Positions 56,714 through 64,000 of a stretch of DNA of 64,000 bases are shown in pieces (positions within the stretch are counted from its first letter, which is position 1; each line of letters opens with the position of its first letter). Location: positions 164,980 through 228,979 of the forward strand of contig AZHD01000022.1 in the NCBI GenBank assembly GCA_001636815.1. Reading direction: 5' to 3'. The translations under genes and the position numbers were made by a program. The stretch is from Niveomyces insectorum RCEF 264 (taxonomy: Eukaryota > Ascomycota > Sordariomycetes > Hypocreales > Cordycipitaceae). The notes below the pieces were generated by a model that searched no databases, was not told the DNA's origin, and saw only the letters and a list, made by a program, of their open reading frames with translations.

Positions 56714-57245
56714 ATACTTTTAACTACTAGCTATTGGAGTTATTCCTCTCTCGACCAAAATACAGACGGCGACGACAACATCCAAATCAAGAAGACCCGC
56801 GGCTCGACAAGCCGAGACACCTACCTCGAGCTCGTTCAGGGAGTGCCGACCAGGGATAACATTAATACACTCGACGACAAACAATGGCTCAACGACGTCA
56901 TGATCAATTACGGCCTTTACGTCCTCGGCAGGCGACACTCAAAAGGAGTGTTTTTCTACACTACTTTCTTGGTTGAGGAGCTGTTGCAGAAAACGTCTTG
57001 CGCCGGGTGGACAAAGCACGCGAATCCTGCCGGACTACATTATCGTGCCGATCCACGACTGTGGGTGCGCTACGCCACAGCACCGCGACGAGCCAGTGTA
57101 TGCGGCGAGAGTCGTGGATCGGCACGATAATGTAGTCCGGCAGGATTCGCGTGCTTTGTCCACCCGGCGCAAGACGTTTTCTGCAGCAGAAAACGAGACA
57201 AGAACTATATTGTGCTCTGCGGATTTGATGGGCGAAAGGGATTAA
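56714..57245 (+). pseudogene. Ulp1-type (C48) SUMO/ubiquitin-like protease, disrupted
   Basis: The start of the C48 catalytic domain is clear: RDNINTLDDKQWLNDVMINYG (the WLND motif that opens the Ulp1 fold), VFFYTTFLVEELLQK, and in a shifted frame PDYIIVPIHDCG, the strand leading to the catalytic His-Trp. A frameshift separates these two parts near 57000. The catalytic His, Asp and Cys are absent, because the gene then turns into an inverted copy of itself (arms 56981-57060 and 57110-57189). Ulp1-like proteases occur in host desumoylation and in several fungal transposable elements. With the A/T-rich, RIP-like neighbourhood, a mobile-element origin is possible but not shown. Confidence 0.7.
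56981..57189. repeat. 80-bp inverted repeat with 49-bp spacer inside the Ulp1 relic
   Basis: Left arm 56981-57060 and right arm 57110-57189 are reverse complements with one mismatch near the outer end. The left arm is Ulp1 coding sequence in the sense direction; the right arm is the same sequence inverted. A transcript through it would fold into an 80-bp stem with a 49-nt loop. Confidence 0.95.
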
Positions 57246-58015
57246 GGCGAAGCTCGGTTGTTCTTCGCGCTATCCTGCTCTTCCCTCGGTATACATATGT
57301 TTTTATTAGAGAAGCCTTATATAACGTGTATCTAACCATCTCGTACGATAAAATAGCCGGTTCTAGTATTAACGAAGGGAAGGAAGAAATCAACGAAAGA
57401 ACAAACTGTGATAAAAAGAGGAACAAGAAGCGATGTTCTTTTTTTTACCACCTTTTTCTTACCGTGGCGCCCCGCCGAAGTGCAGCCGCAAAAGGCGAAT
57501 GCAATGCAATGTCAGTATTACTGTGCACGGTGGCTCCTTCCTGTTATTTGTTACCAGGAAAAAAATTACTGTTCGCCGTGGAAGGAGCGTTCGCTGCGTC
57601 CCGCCCCGCTCCCGAAGACTCCCCGCTCCCGACGACCACTCTTCTCGTGCAGTATAGCAAATATCTCTCCTGCTCTGTGAGCCACGCTGTCAACGAGCCT
57701 ATCGACTGGCACAGTTTTGTGTTGTTGACAAAGACGAAATCTAAGCGAGCGTGACGTTCTTTGCAAATGCCACAGTTAACTGAATTTTTTTCTTCATGAT
57801 TTTTTTTTTTAAAAAAAACGTACGTAAAAATTATTAAAAAAATATACTTCATTAAATAATACTATAAATGATAAGTAAAAGTAATCTTTAAAGTATAATA
57901 TAAAAATTTCAAGACTAAATATAAGAAAAAAAACTTTTTAATTTTTAAAAAATTTTAAAAATTAACTTTATAAGCTATCTAACCAGATTTACTTACAACA
58001 AGTAAACCACAGCTA
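57246..58015. other. Extremely AT-rich tract
   Basis: From about 57775 to 57990 the sequence is almost only A and T, mainly runs of A or T and TA steps. No gene was seen. It is the most A/T-rich stretch in the window. Confidence 0.6.
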
Positions 58016-58038
58016 GCGTCGGTGGTTTAGTGGTAAAA
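58016..58038 (+). repeat. Copy of the first 23 nt of tRNA-Gly(GCC)
   Basis: Identical to 62245-62267 and 47096-47118, starting exactly at tRNA position 1. About 40 nt later an AATTCCGTCCGCTGC resembles a decayed T-arm/acceptor end, so this copy may be a whole mutated tRNA or a tRNA-derived SINE head. No intact cloverleaf can be drawn. Confidence 0.75.
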
Positions 58039-58144
58039 GTGGCGTGCCCTGTTTTAGGGGCTAGAAATACAATTCCGTCCGCTGCTTTTTTGGAGATTTT
58101 GGAGGTGTTTTTTAGTCACTTAAGCAGCATCCTCAAATACGCTC

Positions 58145-58174
58145 GTTAAACGCCGTTAAACACTGTTAAACGCC
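58145..58174. repeat. Three tandem 10-bp units
   Basis: GTTAAACGCC, GTTAAACACT and GTTAAACGCC lie head to tail, about 100 bp after the 58016 tRNA fragment. Confidence 0.85.
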
Positions 58175-58686
58175 TTTTGTACCTTACAGACGCCCGCGCT
58201 ATGCGCCACACATATGGCCAAATCTCTTGACTATGAAAAACAGAATACAGAAAATAGATTATAATATAAGCGATTACGAGTAGACTGATACGCGGCATGT
58301 TCTTCTCTTATTTTTTTTGTCTATAGACCTTTACACTGTCTTTCATACTGGCAAGAAAGGGGTAGTATTAGAAGCCTTAGGCTTAAACCCAGTGTTACGT
58401 AATGTGGACAAAACAGTCGTTGACACGGACACGTGAGTCCGCCTTGGCACGTTTAACTGATTCGGAAAAAATAGAATGCCGAAGTGCACTAGGAATGCGT
58501 TACACCTCCTACTGTGCATAACCAGCAACAATTGTCATCAAAATGCGTTCCTCTTTAGCTGTTCCAAGCACAACAACAACAACAATCCTTTCCGGTCCTG
58601 ATCTGGACCCGGTATTGTTTCGTTTTGCACACCCTTTCGCGACCAGCAACCACCCACGCGCCGCCTTGTCGGATTGAATCGACGAT

Positions 58687-61278
58687 ATGGCTGATACTCC
58701 GGATTATCAAGCATTGTACGAGGAAGCCGAACGTCTCCGGCAAGAAGAACGGCGCCTCCGGCAACAGGCAGAGCTCCGCGAGCAAGCCGAACAGCGCCTA
58801 CGGAAACAGGCGGAGATAGAAGCTGAGCGAGCACGCCAGACCATCCGAGAAACTTCAACATTCAACTCACTTCTGCAGGATGAGCTTGCCAAGGTGCAGG
58901 CGTTTCAGGCGCGTATGTGGTCCATCTCTCTTTATCGCCATCCTTATCCATCTAACGTCTTGCTAGTCCAGTCTTTGCAAGCTTACCTTGCGCAAGTGTC
59001 CAGGCTGCACGTACACCTGGCCCGCCTGATGCCTACTCCTCAACAACCGCCTCTACGGACCAACTCCTCAAACCAGACAACATCCGGCCGAACGAACATT
59101 GCCCACAAATACTACCCCCTGCGCCTGCGACCCTGGGAAGACTTCCTCACTGCTCAGAAGAGGACATTTTCTTCTGTCTATTCTACGCTCAAGGACCGCC
59201 AAGCCCTGCCGTCGCGCCAGAGCGTCCAGCAAGACGAAGTGTCGCTTCTGGAGCAGCTACCCCTCAGTGCTCTCCGGCTGCCTGGGTCGATGAGCGCGGC
59301 GAGAACAAACCAAGTCATCAATGCCTCGTTACTGATTCCCGCGTCGCGGGTCATAAACGAGTACCTCGCGATCACGGGCACGGGTACGGACACGAAACAG
59401 AAGGTGTTCTTTGACACCACCACCTATGGCGTCATGCCCGAAACAGGGTCTGGGTCCAGTGTCGACATCGATACGGAAGACAGCACACGCCGCTCGAGCG
59501 GCAGTCCGACGGAGAGGCGGCGAAAAGTGATGCCCGACTGTCTTGTTCTGACTATGCAGATGGGCATCCCCGGACAGGTCGCCGAAGAAACTGCAGCTCG
59601 ACGGGCTGCTATTGGTGAGCACAAGCCGGCCCACGCCGTACGCAGCACGTCTGTGATGGAGATTGTGGGTAGTCTGCCCGAGAACTACATGCTTCGGCTC
59701 GCGCGCGAGGCGTTGGCTCGACGTCGCAAGACGGCTGCTCGCACGGGCAACGAACTGGCACACGGACAGGCTGGTGATGACAACAGGGCTACGAGGCCGA
59801 TCGAGGGCAGCAGTCCGTCCACACGGAGGGTTGACAAGCAGACGTACTTCGCGTATGCGCTTACGCAAGCATACCACTACATGATCATCTCGGGCGTCGA
59901 ATTTGGTTACGTGTGCACGGGAGAGACGATCACTTTTCTCTGCGTTCGGGAGGACGACCCAGGCACTCTGCTGTACCACACCTTATTCTTTCCCCTCGCG
60001 CCTCTCGAAGATGCTCGCTCGCCTCCTGGCCCTGTTACGACAACCACAGACACCGCAGTGTTGGACGAAGACACCCTTAGCAAGATGGCTATTGCCGAAC
60101 TGTGCAGCTTCTGTCTGCTTGCTCTGGAGTCCGAGGTGCGGCCGGCAGAATGGACAACGAACGCCCTCTTTCACCTCGCCGAATTCCCCGAGCTTCCAAC
60201 TTCATTGGCGACCGAGCGTGCACCAAGCCCGTCGTCCTCGGGCGCACGACGAAGAGACAGCGACGATGATGGTGACAACACTCGCAGCCGGTTGTTGCAG
60301 CCGTTTAGTGATGGCAGCACACCGGGACGCGGGCCGTCGCCTTTGCGGCAAGAAGTGTCTGCTGGACAGGACGTGCTTTGGAGGAGCAGCGAAGGCCACC
60401 AGCGACCATCATCGTCTAGGGTCGTCAAGCCTACTCTGCCGTACTGCACGCAGGCCTGCCTGCTGGGTCTCGTACAAGAGGGGAAGCTCGATGCCAGATG
60501 CCCGAACTACCAGCTGCATCGACAGCGTGCCGACCAGCCAGGCCATAGACATCCAATCAGACAAGCCGATCTCACCCGTCTGGTTCGAGGTCAGCTATTC
60601 TACGCACCGGAAGTCAACTGCAAATGCTATGTCGGCCACAGGGGGTCTATTGGATATTCCTTTAAGATCAGCCTGACCGGCTTTGGCTACACGTTTGTAG
60701 GCAAGGCTGTCGAGAAGAAAAATCGCCGACGGCTCGTACATGAGACAGAGATTTACGGCCATCTTCTACCTTTGCAGGGTATTGCGGTCCCAGTACATCT
60801 TGGTCTCGTCGATCTCATTGCGCCCTATCCGGAGCGGGCTACATTTGCACTGCTCGAGAGCATGATGCTTTTGTCGTACGCCGGCAACCGCATTCCGAGC
60901 GTCAACCGCGACGGCGAGCTCGCTAATGACGTCGACGGTGCCCAAATGCCCGTCGATCTCGGACACGAGACTCATCGCACGCTTCAGGAGCTCAGAGAGC
61001 TAGGTCTGTGGGATGTCGATGACAACCCAGACAACATTCTGTGGTGTGATGATGTACAGCGGGTGATGCGCATCGACTTTGACCGGGCTGTTTTGGTATC
61101 TAGCAGGGGCAGCTCTCAGATCAGCGATGCTCCTAGCACACCAGGCACAGGCGACACATCAGTTGCGGTCGACACGGTGCATCGTGATGGCGAAGACGGT
61201 GTTGATTTTGTGTTGTCCGCAGGGGCGCCGAAACGGCCAATGCACGAAGCCCATCTTGCTAGCAGCCATGCACAGTGA
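58687..61278 (+). CDS. Large protein-kinase-like fold protein of an accessory fungal family
   Basis: ATG at 58687. A likely 54-nt in-frame intron (58913-58966; GTATGT, TCTAACG branch, GCTAG) is removed to give 845 residues; unspliced, it would be 863. The N-terminus (10-75) is a Glu/Arg/Gln coiled coil. The middle region (about 110-480) has DCLVLTMQMG and TYFAYALTQAYHYMIISGVEFGYVC, as in nuclease/kinase-linked fungal effector-like proteins. A disordered Ser/Arg linker spans about 490-565. A Cys/His patch (CTQACLLGLVQ, CPNYQLHRQ) precedes a kinase-like domain: FKISLTGFGYTFVGKAVEKK (about 640-660), HETEIYGHLLPLQGIAVPVHLG, then VDDNPDNILW (about 757-766) and MRIDFDRAV (about 774-782), matching the catalytic-loop Asp/Asn and DFG-like positions of aminoglycoside-kinase/PK-like folds. 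The HRD His is not evident. Substrate and role are unknown. Confidence 0.75.
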   Translation: MADTPDYQALYEEAERLRQEERRLRQQAELREQAEQRLRKQAEIEAERARQTIRETSTFNSLLQDELAKVQAFQARMWSISLYRHPYPSNVLLVQSLQAYLAQVSRLHVHLARLMPTPQQPPLRTNSSNQTTSGRTNIAHKYYPLRLRPWEDFLTAQKRTFSSVYSTLKDRQALPSRQSVQQDEVSLLEQLPLSALRLPGSMSAARTNQVINASLLIPASRVINEYLAITGTGTDTKQKVFFDTTTYGVMPETGSGSSVDIDTEDSTRRSSGSPTERRRKVMPDCLVLTMQMGIPGQVAEETAARRAAIGEHKPAHAVRSTSVMEIVGSLPENYMLRLAREALARRRKTAARTGNELAHGQAGDDNRATRPIEGSSPSTRRVDKQTYFAYALTQAYHYMIISGVEFGYVCTGETITFLCVREDDPGTLLYHTLFFPLAPLEDARSPPGPVTTTTDTAVLDEDTLSKMAIAELCSFCLLALESEVRPAEWTTNALFHLAEFPELPTSLATERAPSPSSSGARRRDSDDDGDNTRSRLLQPFSDGSTPGRGPSPLRQEVSAGQDVLWRSSEGHQRPSSSRVVKPTLPYCTQACLLGLVQEGKLDARCPNYQLHRQRADQPGHRHPIRQADLTRLVRGQLFYAPEVNCKCYVGHRGSIGYSFKISLTGFGYTFVGKAVEKKNRRRLVHETEIYGHLLPLQGIAVPVHLGLVDLIAPYPERATFALLESMMLLSYAGNRIPSVNRDGELANDVDGAQMPVDLGHETHRTLQELRELGLWDVDDNPDNILWCDDVQRVMRIDFDRAVLVSSRGSSQISDAPSTPGTGDTSVAVDTVHRDGEDGVDFVLSAGAPKRPMHEAHLASSHAQ

Positions 61279-62040
61279 TAATCATAATAGGTTTCTATAG
61301 TTCCACTGAAGCCAACCATGTTCTCCCAGTCTTTAGCTACGCTATGAGCTCCCATTTTCATAATGTGTAGATGGGGAGGCCTAGGCGATTCGCTTCGTTG
61401 ACTCATAGGCAAAGTCCTATTTCTGGAAGGGTCTAGGGTTTGCTCGATCGGTTGTTTTCCTGTTAGATATAGCCACTGCTACGCGTAATCCGACCACGGT
61501 AAGGCTTTGGTCGCCGTTGGCGATCGGAATACGGAATGTCACGAAGAAGTCATCTAATGACCGTTGCATCGATAAAGGCGTATAAGGCTTTATAATGCGT
61601 ATGGTTATGGTGATGATAAAAATGTATATGTGTGTATTCTTGAATAAAAGAAAGAAGACAGAAAAGGAGAGGGATCGAGAGTCTGAATAGAAAAGGGGTA
61701 AGGCTCCATAAGGCGTGCCTAAGGCAGCGAATGCGCTAGCACGTGCGTAAGCACGTGTGCGCATAAGCGTAACATGTCCTTTTGTCTCTAGCCTCGTTGC
61801 TGCGCTTCCCTTGCTGCCGTAGCTGCTCAGGAGTGAGAACAGTTCTTAGTGGCCTTGCTGCTTTGGCCGCGAGCGACTCGTTGACGCGTCGTAAAATTTC
61901 TTCTTGGTTCATAGTGCAGTCAGCAGTTGACTTGAAGATAAAGTTTTGTAAAAGAGAGAAGGTGAAAAAAGACATACTGACTACTGATACAAGAGTAGGC
62001 TTCCTCTTTGCTTTTTAATTAACCTAAGGAGCTACGCTTT
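61279..62040. other. Intergenic
   Basis: Contains two CACGTG boxes 6 bp apart (61740-61745 and 61752-61757) and a weak small ORF on the minus strand. No strong gene was seen. Confidence 0.45.
61736..61912 (-). CDS. Possible 58-residue ORF
   Basis: From ATG at 61912. The first 45 residues look protein-like (NQEEILRRVNESLAAKAARP, LTPEQLRQQGKRSNEARDKR), a charged two-helix pattern. The end is low-quality (YAYAHTC) and coincides with a repeated CACGTG-type DNA stretch. It is either a small protein or the first exon of a broken gene. No family is recognised. Confidence 0.25.
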   Translation of the reverse strand: MNQEEILRRVNESLAAKAARPLRTVLTPEQLRQQGKRSNEARDKRTCYAYAHTCLRTC

Positions 62041-62093
62041 ACCATTTACCATTTTCCATTTTCCGGTTTCCAGTTTCCAGTTTTCAGTTTTCC
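62041..62093. repeat. Degenerate heptamer repeat (TTTCCAT/TTTCCAG)
   Basis: About seven imperfect tandem units of 7 bp (ACCATTT, TTTCCAT, TTTCCGG, TTTCCAG and similar). The array ends 151 bp upstream of the tRNA-Gly gene. Confidence 0.75.
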
Positions 62094-62244
62094 GTCGACT
62101 TGTCGACTTCTAGCCGCCGGCGACGATACCTTCGCCCTACATTCGCAGGTACGTCTAGTGGGGCCTCCGGGGTTTTTGGCCTTGCTCCACGATACTTAAG
62201 ATAGGATAAACATCAGCAAATCAGCAACGAGCATTCCTTGCCAG

Positions 62245-62325
62245 GCGTCGGTGGTTTAGTGGTAAAATCTGTCGTTGCCAAAAATAGAATTCGACAGGCC
62301 CCGGGTTCGATTCCCGGCCGACGCA
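62245..62325 (+). tRNA. tRNA-Gly, anticodon GCC, with a 10-nt intron
   Basis: A full cloverleaf can be drawn. The acceptor stem 62245-62251 pairs with 62318-62324 (GCGTCGG/CCGACGC). The D arm follows. The anticodon stem TGTCG (62270-62274) pairs with CGACA (62292-62296). The anticodon GCC is at 62277-62279. The T stem CCGGG/CCCGG flanks TTCGATT. The discriminator A is at 62325. The loop carries a 10-nt intron at 62281-62290, immediately after the nucleotide 3' of the anticodon, the canonical eukaryotic position. Mature length is 71 nt, normal for tRNA-Gly. Internal A and B boxes are present. A T-rich tract from about 62331 can serve as the Pol III terminator. Confidence 0.95.
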
Positions 62326-62328
62326 GAG

Positions 62329-62354
62329 AATTTTCTTTTTTTGGCCTTTTTTTT
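62329..62354 (+). terminator. Pol III T-tract terminator of tRNA-Gly
   Basis: T-rich sequence (TTTTC then runs of seven and eight T) begins within about 6 nt of the tRNA 3' end, as expected for RNA polymerase III termination. Confidence 0.6.
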
Positions 62355-64000
62355 ACGTGATGGTTAACAGACTATAAAGTGAACGTTTGATTTTTCGCTC
62401 TTTTTTTATTTCCTATTTTTTGGACATTGCTCGCGTGAGAGAACTTTTCGTTTCCCTTCTTTTTTCTTCGTCTTTCCTGTTATTCCACTTTTCCTCCCGC
62501 CTGGCGTCCGGGCACACCCGTCTCGCGCGCCCTGCGCAACAGGCCTTGCGGCCGGGGGAAGGCGGGGGTCGGTCGCCCAGATTGGGGCTTCGGTGAAGGT
62601 AGTCCGGGGGCAGAATGTGGCTGTTCTTGCTGGCGGGGTTAAACGAGAGGCTACACAAGCCCGAGTTTTTGTGGCTTCTCTGCTCGGAAGATATCGTGTT
62701 TTTCTTTGCCCTCATCACATAGTCGTCTACGTACAGAATGGGCTCTACACAATCCGAGTCGTCGCGCTTTTTGAGACACCAGCCACGGGAACGGGTGACC
62801 CCCACGCTGGCCAGCCCGTGCGGCCACGCTGCAGGTCCTTGCTGGGGCTTTCGTGGTGTCAGCCGAACGGCAAGAACGTGGTTCCCGTGACTTTGCTCCG
62901 GACTAGACTCCCTGGAAAAGTGTGGCATCCATTTAACCATCTCGTCACGTCAGCCGACCTGGAAGGGTGTGTTCGAAGTTTTGGCATGCATGCTTTGCCT
63001 GTCCTGCTCGCCTGCTTGTCTACATGCCCCGGACCAAGGCTCTCAACATGGGACGGCAAGCAAGACATTGATCACATTTCCTTTGTACCATCCGACGCGT
63101 TTCCGGATACCACACACACCATGATGTTCTCCGCGCGGAGAAGGCTGGCAACCCAACACGTTGTTCCTTACGTGAGCGTCGGCAGCTGGCGGTTGACGGT
63201 AGCAGTTGGCGATTGGTAACGGGGCCTAGTGGCTACGCTGTATATTCAGGGACTGGAGCAGCCCATCCGCTTTTCCGCCGTCCATGGTCGTTTGTCCATG
63301 CCTCGATGTTCTTCTTTTTGTTTCTTTTCTTCTTTTTTTCTTCTCTTTTTTTCTCTTTTTTTTGAGAGCCTACCCATGTGCACGTAGGCTAGTAAAAGTA
63401 CACGTAGACGATACCCGTAACGTACTCCAGAGTGCCAGCACGGAACAGCAAAAGGGGTCCGAAAATGGGTTCGAATGGACTTGAGTCGTACGCGTTATGC
63501 CCTAACTTTCAGAGATACAGCACAACGGCACTTCACTTCCTGGCAGCTTGGTGGCCCGCCGCTATCTCACACGTTCTGCCGAGTCATTTGTTCTCGCCGC
63601 TAATTGGCTCCAAGAGGGTCCCACCAAAAGAATGCGCCGGTGCGCACTACGACTAGCTCGCTCAAAGGTTTTTTTCCCCTTCTGCTGCGTACGATGGAAG
63701 TATCAAATTGATACGACACATTTTTACTCGGTTTGATCTTTCCTTATTCGGCTTTGCACGAGCGAAGTGTACGGAAGAACAGAGTACGGCAGGACATACG
63801 TACTTGCCCGGACTCCACTGTCGCTCCTTCTTCTTCTTCTTCTTCTTCTTCCGTAAGATGAAAAACCCGCCAGCCAAAGGAAAAAGAAAGAAGGAGCGAG
63901 GGACAGTTGTTCTAGAACCGCGGTCGCAGTTGCCTCAAACGAGTGCAATGAAAGACCAACGCTGGTTCTGTTCCTGGACACAAAGTGGTAGCTTGAACCG
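62355..64000. other. Intergenic to the window end
   Basis: Mixed-composition sequence with a T-rich tract (63320-63362) and a CTT trinucleotide run (63827-63851). Open frames at 62593-63219 begin with GTG only and show no domain. No gene is supported. Confidence 0.45.
63827..63851. repeat. CTT trinucleotide microsatellite
   Basis: Eight uninterrupted CTT units in intergenic sequence near the window end. Confidence 0.9.

Noticed and set aside
58145..58174. CRISPR-like array
   Set aside because: Units are 10 bp and directly adjacent with no spacers, in a eukaryotic genome.
62593..63219. 208-codon open frame near the right end
   Set aside because: It begins with GTG only, has no recognisable domain, and has no consistent codon bias.

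Overview
The window is from a filamentous ascomycete (Pezizomycotina), most likely a Sordariomycete. I read this from GC-rich coding regions interrupted by short GT-AG introns (mostly 47-105 nt) with CTAAC/CTGAC-like branch sites, from the fungal gene set (pmt1, mph1, mex67, leu2, C2H2 regulator), and from an AT-rich tract with a strong RIP-like dinucleotide skew. No species can be named from sequence alone. There are no CRISPR arrays, operons or rRNA genes.

Positions 1 to about 43 kb look like core genome. They hold a 5'-partial small membrane protein (minus), a RidA-family imine deaminase (minus), the PMT1-type protein O-mannosyltransferase (plus), a low-complexity hypothetical (minus), a polyQ hypothetical (plus), a large C2H2 zinc-finger regulator (plus), the Mph1/FANCM DNA helicase (minus) divergent from the mRNA exporter Mex67 (plus), a kelch-type single-pass membrane protein (plus), 3-isopropylmalate dehydrogenase with a Leu3-type site in its promoter (plus), a DUF7924-like protein (plus) and two short hypotheticals. 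Several genes are preceded by long pyrimidine-rich leaders. Large intergenic spaces (9.1-13.9, 16.7-19.3, 26.8-31.7 kb) hold no gene I can support.

Positions about 43.6 to 62.3 kb look like an accessory, repeat-eroded region. They hold a small non-RD protein kinase, a small zinc-ribbon-like protein, an uncharacterised ORF, an HNH_2-type nuclease gene, a broken short-chain dehydrogenase, a RIP-like AT-rich relic, a dead Ulp1-type (C48) protease gene and an 845-residue protein-kinase-like protein, and they end at an intron-containing tRNA-Gly(GCC). Two of the broken genes carry palindrome-associated rearrangements. In the Ulp1 relic, 80 bp of its own coding sequence is duplicated in inverted orientation around a 49-bp spacer. 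In the dehydrogenase, the spacer of a 9-bp inverted repeat appears flipped. Exact copies of the first 23 nt of the tRNA-Gly occur at two other places in the same region. These three observations, and the gathering of nuclease-like and kinase-like accessory genes, are the most interesting parts of the window.
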